Source: Scatonaster sp045598705 (GTDB lineage Bacteria > Bacillota > Clostridia > Saccharofermentanales > Saccharofermentanaceae). From it: a stretch of DNA of 62,457 nt. Shown in pieces: positions 1 through 8,171 of this stretch. The notes under the pieces are model-generated. The model made no database searches, was not told where the DNA came from, and saw only the letters and a list, made by a program, of their open reading frames with translations. The position numbers were made by a program, and so were the translations under genes. How positions within the stretch are numbered: position 1 is the first letter of the stretch; each line of letters opens with the position of its first letter. The stretch is from the NCBI GenBank assembly GCA_045598705.1, contig JAZLMM010000005.1:1-62457 (forward strand), written 5' to 3'.

Positions 1-62
1 ACGACACGGTCTCCAAACGGAAGCTTACGATATGCAGTTATTACGTCCTTCAGTTCTGACAT
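1..62 (-). CDS. 5' end of an unidentified gene, cut by the window edge
   Basis: Twenty codons are visible, starting MSELKDVITAYRKLPFGDRV. The ATG at 60-62 follows a GGAGTCGGG ribosome site on the minus strand, and a near-consensus promoter with an SOS box lies just upstream. Too little protein is present to name a family. The control region suggests a DNA-damage-inducible product. Confidence 0.6.
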   Translation of the reverse strand, partial: MSELKDVITAYRKLPFGDRV

Positions 63-92
63 AACCCGACTCCATGTGAAATACTTGACTCC

Positions 93-121
93 ATTATACA
101 GAACATCTGTTCGGGCGTCAA
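93..121 (-). promoter_or_regulatory. Sigma-A promoter for the left-edge gene
   Basis: On the minus strand TTGACG (116-121) and TATAAT (93-98) are separated by exactly 17 bases. The start codon is about 30 bases downstream. Confidence 0.85.
101..112. promoter_or_regulatory. LexA (SOS) box
   Basis: GAACATCTGTTC fits the Gram-positive LexA/DinR consensus GAAC-N4-GTTC and sits entirely inside the -35/-10 spacer of the promoter at 93-121, a classic repressor position. The arms GAACA and TGTTC are exact complements. Confidence 0.75.
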
Positions 122-148
122 CCACTAAACTGAAATAAGCCAAGTAGA

Positions 149-1678
149 TTATTTATATAGTGCCAGCGCTACCTCGGCCATTCGAACGCCGAGTTCGCTC
201 TTCCGCTGCGGATGAAGCTCCAAAGGTGTCATGAGATCTTTCGCCGATACTACGACACAATCTGGTATGTCCGTGCTGGCTTGACGCTGCTGTGCCTGAA
301 TAGAGGCCCATCCGTCTGGACTCTCTCCTGTGATCGGGTCCGTATAGTCTGGCATCTCGATACAAATCAATGGCATGCGCTGTTGGTACAACTGACGCCA
401 ATGGGTCATCAGTGCCTTGAATCTCTCTGCATACCCTGTCGGATCGTCCGTGTTGGCCTCACCTTGATACCACCAATTTCCGCAGAAAGCATAATTGCGA
501 AGCGGGAATACCGAAGTCTTATAAAGAGCGGTGGGTACCACTTGTCCCCGTACACCAACAGGTAGCGCCGATGTGGGTGTTTCTCCATATGAGATCAGCC
601 AATCGCCTTTCAGTGAGATCGTCTCTTCGCCTGAACGCAGGTAATACGGATGTGCGTCAACGAATCCACCATCTTCATTCTCAATAAGCAATCGAACAGT
701 GATGAGATTCTCACCGCGATGCAAAATTCGCCCGTCGAATGGATATTTTCTCGGTGGATAACGATACTCTGTCCGCCCGACTAGGTGTCCATTAATGAAT
801 GTCTGATCGGCATCGATGAGATCTCCCAAATATAGGAATGCATCCTCCTTCGGTTCTTCCTCAAGCACCACTTTCTTATAGCACCACAAGATGCCCGTGA
901 ATCCATTACCATCTTGTTTTCGAAGCATGCCAGGTACGGTAAAAACACTTGCATCCGCTGGGATTTGTTGCGTATTCACCTGGTCTTGTTCTGACTCGAG
1001 TTCTCCTCTCCACCTTGCATTTTTCTGTTCCTGTTCTTGCAGGTACGAAGATAGTGCACCTTCGCTCATGAACGGGGCCATGATCTTCTGATTGGTCTCA
1101 TTGTTGGGAAGGATAGAAGAAGGCATCCAGGCTTCGATAGTAGACCCTCCCTGTGCACCCAATACAAGACCGATTGGCACGTTCTTCTCATCATAGATGT
1201 GCTTGGCACAGTAGAACCCCGCAGCACTCAACTGCATCAGTTCATCCCCGTCTGCACGCGTCCATGGTTGATCCGGAAGATCGATCTCCACATCTTCTGA
1301 AAGTTCAAATGCAGGCGTCACTCGGTATTGTCGGATATAAGGATAGTGTGAAGCGCGGATCTCTTCTTCTGATACATCCATCGTTCGATAGACCGGAAGT
1401 TCCATATTCGACTGCCCGCTTAAGTAGAACACATCGCCGAAGCAGACATCCGTCAACGTGATAGCGCTACTACCAGATACCGAGATGGTCAGATCTTTTG
1501 CCATCTTATGCGGGGGCAGCTCGATGATGAAGCATCCATTCTCCACAGTCGCAACATATTCGCTTCCATCCACGACGGCCACCACTTCGGGTGCAGTATC
1601 TTCATATCCCCATATCTTATAATAAGCGTCTCGTTGGAGAATCATCCCGTTTCCAAAAATCCCCGCAAGTCTAATCAT
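149..1678 (-). CDS. Sialate O-acetylesterase-like SGNH esterase
   Basis: A 509-residue carbohydrate esterase of the sialate O-acetylesterase (SASA) family. The nucleophile motif GQSNME is at residues 88-93 (Ser90), and the C-terminal LHP motif (His near 489) would complete the catalytic site. A beta-rich insertion lies between, as usual in the family. Members remove acetyl groups from sialic acid or from plant polysaccharides; next to uronate and xylan genes an acetyl-xylan role is plausible, but this is inference. The start at 1678 has a GAGGG ribosome site; an upstream in-frame ATG at 1741 lacks one. No signal peptide is evident. It is divergent from the DUF624 gene, and a candidate operator lies between them at 1747-1760. 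Confidence 0.85.
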   Translation of the reverse strand: MIRLAGIFGNGMILQRDAYYKIWGYEDTAPEVVAVVDGSEYVATVENGCFIIELPPHKMAKDLTISVSGSSAITLTDVCFGDVFYLSGQSNMELPVYRTMDVSEEEIRASHYPYIRQYRVTPAFELSEDVEIDLPDQPWTRADGDELMQLSAAGFYCAKHIYDEKNVPIGLVLGAQGGSTIEAWMPSSILPNNETNQKIMAPFMSEGALSSYLQEQEQKNARWRGELESEQDQVNTQQIPADASVFTVPGMLRKQDGNGFTGILWCYKKVVLEEEPKEDAFLYLGDLIDADQTFINGHLVGRTEYRYPPRKYPFDGRILHRGENLITVRLLIENEDGGFVDAHPYYLRSGEETISLKGDWLISYGETPTSALPVGVRGQVVPTALYKTSVFPLRNYAFCGNWWYQGEANTDDPTGYAERFKALMTHWRQLYQQRMPLICIEMPDYTDPITGESPDGWASIQAQQRQASTDIPDCVVVSAKDLMTPLELHPQRKSELGVRMAEVALALYK

Positions 1679-1746
1679 AGATGTTCCCTCTTTCTTCTGT
1701 TTGATAATAGAGTAGCACAAAGCAGATTGGAAAACTATCAAATTAT

Positions 1747-1760
1747 TCTAGTATGTAAGT
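1747..1760. promoter_or_regulatory. Candidate uronate-regulon operator
   Basis: TCTAGTATGTAAGT matches the palindrome in front of the GntR-family gene (ACTTGTATGCAAGT) at 11 of 14 positions. It lies between the divergent esterase and DUF624 genes. A weaker match, ACTTGTATAAAGGA, overlaps the ribosome site of the DUF624 gene at 1827-1840. Confidence 0.4.
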
Positions 1761-1850
1761 TTTGCTTTTTGACTTGTTTTTTCCTCGCTATCCGTCTAAT
1801 ATATTGGCAAAGAGTATTCGTTTTTTACTTGTATAAAGGAGTGGTAGCGC

Positions 1851-2636
1851 ATGGATGAGAATTTCTTTGATCGTATATCAAACAGTGTTTTCTACGACAT
1901 TGGTGATAAACTTGGCGATATTATTCTCTTAAGCCTTTGCTGGCTGTTATGCAGTATCCCGCTCGTTACGTTGGGCGCCTCTTCTTCTGCACTCTACTAT
2001 GCAGTCAACAAACGTTTCAAAGATGGCTCCGCTACACCAACGAAGGACTTCTTCCGCTCGTTCAAGCAGAATCTTCGACAGGGTATTATCCTCTCAGTAA
2101 TCGCACTTCTCTTTGCAGGTGCGACGGTGTTCAATATTCTGGTTGCTTTCAACGGATACGGAGACATCAAGCTTCCAAGCTGGTATCTTCCTTTTGCAAT
2201 TTTGCTACTACTTCCTTTAGTCTTTACATTAACATACCTCGCACCTTATCTGTCTCGTTTTACGAACACCGTGCGTGGCACACTCTTCCACAGTTTTACT
2301 TTCTCCACGATGCATATCGGACATACACTTCTGATGTGGGTATATATCCTGATTTCTGTCGCGTTGATGCTCTTCTTCTTCCCTTCGCTGCTTTTCATGC
2401 CCTTCACTTGCTGCTATCTATGCTGGCGCATCTGTGAGAAGGACTTTGCACAGGCAATGAGTATGAAAGAAAGACGTGAGAATGCGGCCACGCTTGCACA
2501 AGAGAATGAGGAAATACAGAAGGAAGAAGATGATCTTCTTCTCGCCGAAATCACGAGTGAAGATCTGGAGGCCATCAAGGAAGCAGAAGACACCTCCGAT
2601 GATGCAGCAGCTATTACTGGAAACGAGGAAGTATAA
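1851..2636 (+). CDS. DUF624 (YesL-like) membrane protein
   Basis: A 261-residue integral membrane protein of the DUF624/YesL family. It begins with the characteristic FDRISNSVFYDIGDKLGDII stretch and has about four or five hydrophobic segments (roughly residues 23-45, 78-100, 110-133, 150-178). The C-terminal 60 residues are a charged Glu/Asp-rich cytoplasmic tail. YesL-type genes commonly sit beside sugar transporters and polysaccharide-degradation genes in Firmicutes, but their biochemical role is not established. A strong AAAGGAG ribosome site precedes the start. The next gene begins three bases after its stop, so the two are co-transcribed. Confidence 0.8.
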   Translation: MDENFFDRISNSVFYDIGDKLGDIILLSLCWLLCSIPLVTLGASSSALYYAVNKRFKDGSATPTKDFFRSFKQNLRQGIILSVIALLFAGATVFNILVAFNGYGDIKLPSWYLPFAILLLLPLVFTLTYLAPYLSRFTNTVRGTLFHSFTFSTMHIGHTLLMWVYILISVALMLFFFPSLLFMPFTCCYLCWRICEKDFAQAMSMKERRENAATLAQENEEIQKEEDDLLLAEITSEDLEAIKEAEDTSDDAAAITGNEEV

Positions 2637-2638
2637 AT

Positions 2639-3025
2639 ATGTCTGAAATTGAAAGAAAAGTCATCATGTTCGCCTCCCTGATTGGATGCTTCATCTTACT
2701 TTATGCTGGATTCCGCGGGCCAACCAAAGAGCTGAAGAAAGAAGATGGCCCGACCAAAGTGCCGACAGATATCATGGTTCGCTCGACTTTTATGCTTGCC
2801 GCTTCTATTGTGTTGCTTGGCGTATTTACGGCATGTACGAATTTCGAGGATTATCGAAACGGTCTATGTACACTATCCGAACTGTTCATCACGCACATTG
2901 AGCAGATCCTCTTCAAATTCGGATGGGTTATTCTTTTTCCATGGCTTTTCGGTATTTTCAACAAGCACAAACAAGCACCGGAAGAGATTACCGAGAAGGC
3001 CAATCAGGACGAGGAGAAGTCATGA
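2639..3025 (+). CDS. Small three-helix membrane protein, function unknown
   Basis: A 128-residue protein with three hydrophobic segments (about residues 8-24, 49-67 and 90-106) and a charged C-terminus ending QDEEKS. I do not recognise a family. It follows the DUF624 gene almost without a gap and precedes a clear terminator at 3086-3106. The tight spacing suggests it works with the DUF624 protein at the membrane. Confidence 0.65.
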   Translation: MSEIERKVIMFASLIGCFILLYAGFRGPTKELKKEDGPTKVPTDIMVRSTFMLAASIVLLGVFTACTNFEDYRNGLCTLSELFITHIEQILFKFGWVILFPWLFGIFNKHKQAPEEITEKANQDEEKS

Positions 3026-3085
3026 CTTCTCCCGTTGAACAACCTCGATTTGACGCTACGACAAAATACATGCATATTCTTCTGG

Positions 3086-3109
3086 AGAACCGCATAAAGC
3101 GGTTCTTAT
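3086..3109 (+). terminator. Terminator of the DUF624 operon
   Basis: AGAACCGC (3086-3093) and GCGGTTCT (3099-3106) form a perfect 8-bp stem with a 5-base loop, followed by TATCTT. Confidence 0.75.
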
Positions 3110-3161
3110 CTTCGATAGGAAAGAATCACTGAAAATGATGAATTTAGGGCATATTCTCCGC

Positions 3162-3190
3162 TTGACATCATGCTAGTTCGCTAGTATACT
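3162..3190 (+). promoter_or_regulatory. Sigma-A promoter of uxuA
   Basis: TTGACA (3162-3167), a 17-base spacer and TATACT (3185-3190), about 43 bases before the uxuA start. The -10 box is buried in a palindrome. Confidence 0.85.
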
Positions 3191-3193
3191 AGT
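3180..3193. promoter_or_regulatory. Operator palindrome over the uxuA -10 box
   Basis: CTAGTATACTAG (3181-3192) is a perfect 12-bp palindrome covering the -10 hexamer, where a repressor would block transcription. Including flanks, GCTAGTATACTAGT matches the site before the GntR gene at 10 of 14 positions, so the regulator at 6145-6828 is the likely binder (inference). Confidence 0.6.
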
Positions 3194-3232
3194 TGATAGT
3201 GAGATAATCTTGCATGAAATGAGGCAAGTAGC

Positions 3233-4306
3233 ATGAAAATTGTATTCCGTTGGTGGCCGAATGGTGATGATACGGTCACGCTCGCACATATTCGTCAGAT
3301 TCCGGGTGTGTCTGGCGTTGCTACAATGTTTTCCGGTATTCCAGCCGGTGAAGTATGGCCGAAAGAAGCCATTCTCGCTTTGCGCAATCAAGTTCACGAA
3401 GCTGGACTGGAGATGGAAGTCATCGAGAGTGTCAATGTCCATGAGGATATTAAGAAGGGCCTTGCAACTCGTGATGAGTACATCTCCAATTACATTTCTA
3501 CAATGAAGAATCTACATGAGGCAGGTGTCAAGTGTATCTGCTATAACCTCATGCCGGTTATGGATTGGTTCCGAAGTCAGCTTGAGTATCCGCTTCTAGA
3601 CGGAAGTTATGCAATGGCATATGAGCACGCAGTAGCCAAGGGACTCACAATGGACACCATTATTCAATCTATGATGGACGGTTCGCAAGATATGACCCTT
3701 CCCGGCTGGGAGCCGGAGCGCTTCCCTGCGATGGCAAAGGATATTGAATTCTATAAGAATGTATCTGCTGAGGAGTATTTCAAGAATATCTCCTATTTCT
3801 TGGATGCCGTTATGCCCTATGCTGAAGAGTATGACATTGATTTCGGCGTACACCCGGATGATCCGCCGTGGCCGTTGTTCGGTCTTCCGAAGGTCATCTG
3901 TAGTGCGGATTCCATCAGAACTTTCCTGAAGTTGAACGACAGCAAGCGCAACGGTCTGACGCTCTGCACTGGTAGTCTTGGTGCCAATCTTGAGAATGAT
4001 GTACCGGCCATGGCGAAGGAATTCACCGCAATGGGACGCGTACCTTTTGTTCATCTCCGTAACGTTCGTCACACAAGCCAGACTGATTTCCATGAGAGTG
4101 CACATCTCTCTACAGAAGGTGATCTGGACATGTATAATATTGTAAAAGCACTCTACGAGAATGGTTTCGATGGTTACATCCGTCCAGACCACGGTCGTCG
4201 TATCTGGGGCGAGATTTCTCGTCCGGGTTACGGTCTTTATGACCGTGCTCTAGGCGCCTCATATATCGAAGGCCTTTGGGAAGCGGTTTCGAAGAACCAG
4301 CAGTAA
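3233..4306 (+). CDS. uxuA: Mannonate dehydratase
   Basis: A 357-residue protein of normal length for UxuA, which dehydrates D-mannonate to 2-keto-3-deoxygluconate in hexuronate catabolism (metal-dependent TIM barrel). The N-terminus MKIVFRWWPNGDD, the internal GVHPDDPPWPLFGLPK segment with metal-site His/Asp, and the C-terminal DHGRRIWGE are typical. A GAGG ribosome site lies eight bases before the start. It forms an operon with uxuB, 45 bases downstream. Glucuronate released by the GH115 enzyme at 40.6-43.5 kb would enter this route; uronate isomerase and KDG kinase/aldolase genes are not in the window. Confidence 0.95.
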   Translation: MKIVFRWWPNGDDTVTLAHIRQIPGVSGVATMFSGIPAGEVWPKEAILALRNQVHEAGLEMEVIESVNVHEDIKKGLATRDEYISNYISTMKNLHEAGVKCICYNLMPVMDWFRSQLEYPLLDGSYAMAYEHAVAKGLTMDTIIQSMMDGSQDMTLPGWEPERFPAMAKDIEFYKNVSAEEYFKNISYFLDAVMPYAEEYDIDFGVHPDDPPWPLFGLPKVICSADSIRTFLKLNDSKRNGLTLCTGSLGANLENDVPAMAKEFTAMGRVPFVHLRNVRHTSQTDFHESAHLSTEGDLDMYNIVKALYENGFDGYIRPDHGRRIWGEISRPGYGLYDRALGASYIEGLWEAVSKNQQ

Positions 4307-4351
4307 TCGTCTTCTTGTATCAGTGACATAAGGGATAAGGGAGCATGTACC

Positions 4352-5977
4352 ATGCAGAATATGTCTTTAACACGTGATTCGCTTTCAGAGAAGTCTTGGT
4401 GGAAGGAGCGCAATATTCTACTTCCACAGTTCGATATAGATGAAGTATCTGCCCGCACTGCGAAGTCGCCGACATGGCTACACTTTGGTGCGGGTAATAT
4501 TTTCCGTGGCTTTGTCGCAAGACTTCAACAAGACCTTCTTAATCAAGGGCTGGTCGATACGGGCATCATTGCGGCGGATACTTTTGACTATGAGATCATT
4601 GACCGCATCTATCGTCCATACGATAATCTGACCTTGATGGCGGATCTACGTGCCGATGGCGAAGTCGGTTATGAGGTAATCGGCAGTGTCACAGAAGCGA
4701 GAAAAGCAGACTCGAATCAGCAAGATGAGATGATACGGTTAGAAGAGATCGTCTCCTCTCCGTCCCTTCAGATGATTAGCTTCACGATTACCGAGAAGGG
4801 ATATGCACTTCGCGATATGCAGGGCAATCTTCTCCCTGTCGTTGTGCAGGATATGGAGAATGGTCCTTCCACGCCTCAACATGCCATGAGTGTAGTCTGT
4901 GCGCTCATGTGGGCACGTTTCCAGAATGGCGCCACACCGCTGGCGCTGGCTTCTATGGATAATTGTAGTCATAACGGACAGAAACTTCAGGATAGTATCC
5001 TCTCAATCGCACAGGCTTGGGAGAAGAATGGATTCGTTACTTCTGACTTCCTTGCTTATCTTCAGAACCCAGAATGTGTCGCCTTCCCATGGAGCATGAT
5101 CGATAAGATTACACCGCGACCGGACGCTTCTGTTGAGACGATGATTGCAAAGATGGGTGTTCAGGATATGAGTCCTTTTACCACGTCAAGAGGTACATTT
5201 ATTGCACCATTCGTCAATGCGGAAGTCCCGCAATATCTGGTCATTGAAGATACATTCCCGAATGGTCGTCCGCCGCTTGAGAAAGCAGGCGTATATATGA
5301 CTGACCGTGATACCGTCAATGCTTCCGAACGCATGAAGGTTACTACCTGTCTCAATCCACTTCACACTTCGCTGGCAGTATATGGCTGTCTCCTAGGCTA
5401 TACCCTCATTTCAGAAGAGATGAAGGATCCGGACCTAGTCGGCCTGATTACCAAGATGGGCTACGGCGAAGGATTGCCTGTCGTCGATGATCCGAAGATT
5501 CTGAATCCGAAGGCCTTTATCGCCGAAGTGATCGAACAACGTCTACCGAATCCGTTCATGCCGGATGCACCGCAGCGTATCGCAACCGACACAAGTCTCA
5601 AGGTCCCGATTCGCTTTGGCGAGACCATCAAGTCCTACATCGCAGATCCTAATCTTGATGTTACAACACTTACATACATTCCGCTGACCATCGCCGGATG
5701 GTTCCGTTATCTGCTGGGTGTGGATGACAATGGTAACGCGATGTCCCTCAGTTCCGACCCACTCCTTCCTAATTTGCAGCAGGAACTAGCCAGCGTGAAG
5801 TTCGGAGAACCGGAGAGCGTGGAAGGACAACTGAATGGGCTACTATCGAACACATCACTGTTCGCTTCCGACTTGGTTGCCTGTGGTCTTGCACCAAAGA
5901 TCGAGGGTATGCTCTCTGAGATGTTGGTTGGCCCTGGAGCGGTTCGTGCCACACTTCAGAAGTATGTAAATGTATAA
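4352..5977 (+). CDS. uxuB: Mannitol dehydrogenase family oxidoreductase, probably fructuronate reductase
   Basis: A 541-residue long-chain polyol dehydrogenase. Residues 45-60 hold the N-terminal dinucleotide-binding HFGAGNIFRGF, and residues 328-340 (MKVTTCLNPLHTS) occupy the place of the family's catalytic Lys/Asn/His. Next to uxuA the likely reaction is reversible NADH-dependent reduction of D-fructuronate to D-mannonate, the step before dehydration. Length and sequence fit the Firmicutes UxuB/MDH branch. GGGAG lies eight bases before the ATG. No terminator separates it from the regulator 168 bases downstream, though that gap holds an operator-like site. Confidence 0.9.
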   Translation: MQNMSLTRDSLSEKSWWKERNILLPQFDIDEVSARTAKSPTWLHFGAGNIFRGFVARLQQDLLNQGLVDTGIIAADTFDYEIIDRIYRPYDNLTLMADLRADGEVGYEVIGSVTEARKADSNQQDEMIRLEEIVSSPSLQMISFTITEKGYALRDMQGNLLPVVVQDMENGPSTPQHAMSVVCALMWARFQNGATPLALASMDNCSHNGQKLQDSILSIAQAWEKNGFVTSDFLAYLQNPECVAFPWSMIDKITPRPDASVETMIAKMGVQDMSPFTTSRGTFIAPFVNAEVPQYLVIEDTFPNGRPPLEKAGVYMTDRDTVNASERMKVTTCLNPLHTSLAVYGCLLGYTLISEEMKDPDLVGLITKMGYGEGLPVVDDPKILNPKAFIAEVIEQRLPNPFMPDAPQRIATDTSLKVPIRFGETIKSYIADPNLDVTTLTYIPLTIAGWFRYLLGVDDNGNAMSLSSDPLLPNLQQELASVKFGEPESVEGQLNGLLSNTSLFASDLVACGLAPKIEGMLSEMLVGPGAVRATLQKYVNV

Positions 5978-6044
5978 AGTCATTGACTTTTGAATGTTAG
6001 AAGAATCGAAATCGAACAAGTTATTCGTGTTGTATGGTAAAATG

Positions 6045-6058
6045 ACTTGTATGCAAGT
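6045..6058. promoter_or_regulatory. Operator upstream of the GntR-family gene
   Basis: ACTTGTATGCAAGT is an inverted repeat with ACTTG/CAAGT arms, 86 bases before the regulator gene. It differs at one base from the site in front of the GH115 gene (43580-43593, read on the minus strand). A weak promoter, TTGTAT (6047-6052) with TATATT (6070-6075) at 17-base spacing, would place the site over the -35, consistent with autorepression. Confidence 0.6.
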
Positions 6059-6144
6059 TAAAGATACTGTATATTAGTCGTGTATGTTATATCTGATGAT
6101 ACTAATGATTACATAAGAATCTTTGATTAATAGGAGATTTGACC

Positions 6145-6828
6145 ATGATTGTTCCAGCTAAGAATCCCAGTGAGACAAACCGTGAATATGCCTTTCGTGT
6201 AATTAGCGAAAACATCATCAGTCTTGAGATTGTGCCAGGTAGCATGATTGGCGAGCAAGAGATTGCAACGATTCTTGGTCTTTCCCGTACCCCAGTACAT
6301 GAAGCACTCCTCGAATTGAGTAAATCGAAGATCGTCGACATCCTTCCTCAGAAGGGTTGCCTCGTTTCCATGATCGATTCTGACCTCATTCGTGAAGCAC
6401 GATTCCTGCGTATCACCGTAGAGACTGCATTGGTCGAGGATGCCTGCGAACTGGCAACGGAAGCTGATCTTCAGGAATTGGAAGAGAACCTGCAGCTTCA
6501 GGAATTCTATCTGAAGAAAGATCAGAGCAAACTTCTGACCCTCGATAATGATTTCCACAAGATCATCTACCGCATCTGTAACAAGATGCAGTGCCACTAT
6601 ATGGTCAGCCTGATGAGCATGCACTTCGACCGTGTTCGTAACTTAAGCCTTCGTTCGGTCAAAGATCTGAAGATCGTTTCCGATCACCGTGCCATCTATG
6701 ACGCAATCAAGGCCAAAGATGCCGTTGCAGCACGCGCGGCATTCCAGAAGCATATGGCGCGCTTCGATCTGGACTGGAACATCATTAGCCAGGAGTACAA
6801 ACAGTATATCTCCGATGGCAAGAACTGA
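6145..6828 (+). CDS. GntR-family (FCD) transcriptional regulator of uronate genes
   Basis: A 228-residue regulator. The winged helix-turn-helix spans about residues 15-75, with the conserved GSMIGEQEIATILGLSRTPV recognition segment, followed by an all-helical FCD ligand domain (about 80-215) with acidic and histidine residues fit for metal and sugar-acid binding. FadR/UxuR-type FCD proteins typically repress uronate genes and release DNA on binding a uronate intermediate. Position directly after uxuAB supports that role. ATG at 6145 has AGGAG eight bases upstream; a TTG two codons earlier is less likely. Confidence 0.85.
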   Translation: MIVPAKNPSETNREYAFRVISENIISLEIVPGSMIGEQEIATILGLSRTPVHEALLELSKSKIVDILPQKGCLVSMIDSDLIREARFLRITVETALVEDACELATEADLQELEENLQLQEFYLKKDQSKLLTLDNDFHKIIYRICNKMQCHYMVSLMSMHFDRVRNLSLRSVKDLKIVSDHRAIYDAIKAKDAVAARAAFQKHMARFDLDWNIISQEYKQYISDGKN

Positions 6829-6845
6829 GCCGACCTTCTGTTCAC

Positions 6846-8009
6846 ATGGTTAGCGAGGATTCCATTTACACATTTATGTCACCAATCACGCCTTCTACAC
6901 AAATGGAAGGCGTGACGCCTGTCTGGCGTTATTTGCAACAGGTAGACCGCCCCATTGTGCTCTATGGGACCGGGAATGGCGCGGATAAGATCCTCGACCA
7001 GCTTACTTCGCACAACATCCGCGTAGCGGGTGTTTTTGCCAGTTCTGACTTCGTACGGGACCGTTCTTATCGCGGCTTTAAAGTTGAGACCTATGAGGCA
7101 TTGCATGCACGCTTCCCCGACATGATCGTCCTTGTTTGCTTCGGGACTTCCCGTCCGGAAGTGCTTGCGAATATTAACCGCATTGCGGAAGAATGTGAGG
7201 TGCTCGCACCGGATGTACCAGTCTACGGTGACAACCTCTTCGACGAGACCTTCTATCTTGCGCATGAATCTGAATTACGTCAGGTATATGAACTTCTGGA
7301 AGATGACATCTCGCGCGTGACACTATCCAATATCGTTCACTACAAACTGTCCGGTGACTATCGCCTTCTGCGAAACTGTGAACGTCCACTTTCGGACCAC
7401 ATTGATCTTCTTCGAGATCATTTCAACCGAGATGGTTGCTTCGTGGATCTCGGTGCCTACACTGGCGACACTGTCGAGTACTACTCAAGTGCTTTTGCCA
7501 ACGAAATATCGAAGGTGCTGGCCGTGGAGCCAGACGGTCGGAACTTCCGGAAACTTCAGGAGACTGCTCAACGTCTGACCTCTTCCTCGCTCACAATCAA
7601 CTGTGTCCGGGCACTGATTTCGGATCAGGATGGAACCGTCTTCATCGAACGGAACAAGGGTCGTGGCGTGCATGTACATAACGGTCAAAGCGCACCACAA
7701 GTGCGCAATGAATTCTCTGTGGCGAATGGCGAAGAGATTGCAGCCGCAAGCCTTGTCACACTGTTACAGGACGAAAAGGCATCGCTGATTAAGATGGATG
7801 TGGAAGGCGCTGAGCTTGCCGCAATTTCCGGTGGTCAGGCAATCATTCGTCGCGACCAGCCAGCCTTGATCGTGTCCTGCTATCACCGGAATGAGGATCT
7901 GTTTACCCTTCCTCTTCTTCTCAAAGAATGGGTGCCGACTTATAAGGTCTACATGCGTCACCATCCTCACCTCCTCAGTTGGGACACCGAGTTCATACTC
8001 GTGAAGTAG
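6846..8009 (+). CDS. FkbM-family methyltransferase
   Basis: A 387-residue two-domain protein. The N-terminal part (about 20-130) is a nucleotide-binding-like fold with YGTGNGADKIL. The C-terminal part (about 190-385) is an FkbM SAM-dependent methyltransferase with DLGAYTGDTVEYY near 200-213 and KMDVEGAE near 316-323. Such two-domain FkbM proteins are common in Clostridia, often near glycan genes; the substrate cannot be told from sequence. It starts 17 bases after the regulator with no clear ribosome site, so translation may be coupled. ATGs at 6876 and 6903 are alternatives. Confidence 0.8.
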   Translation: MVSEDSIYTFMSPITPSTQMEGVTPVWRYLQQVDRPIVLYGTGNGADKILDQLTSHNIRVAGVFASSDFVRDRSYRGFKVETYEALHARFPDMIVLVCFGTSRPEVLANINRIAEECEVLAPDVPVYGDNLFDETFYLAHESELRQVYELLEDDISRVTLSNIVHYKLSGDYRLLRNCERPLSDHIDLLRDHFNRDGCFVDLGAYTGDTVEYYSSAFANEISKVLAVEPDGRNFRKLQETAQRLTSSSLTINCVRALISDQDGTVFIERNKGRGVHVHNGQSAPQVRNEFSVANGEEIAAASLVTLLQDEKASLIKMDVEGAELAAISGGQAIIRRDQPALIVSCYHRNEDLFTLPLLLKEWVPTYKVYMRHHPHLLSWDTEFILVK

Positions 8010-8065
8010 GAATCCGCGTCTTCAGCAAATTCTTGCCATAGTCACAGAAATAATCACGCTATTCT

Positions 8066-8096
8066 TCCCCCGCTGATATTTTATGCCGGGGATTTT
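8066..8096 (+). terminator. Probable terminator after the FkbM gene
   Basis: A CCCC/GGGG stem extended past one mismatch by GC/GC pairs, followed by ATTTTT. It sits 57 bases after the stop codon. Confidence 0.5.
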
Positions 8097-8171
8097 TAAT
8101 ATAATATAATATAAAGTTGATAATTATGCTTATCACGTATGTCATTAGAAAATAGAGAAGGGGTATTTGAA

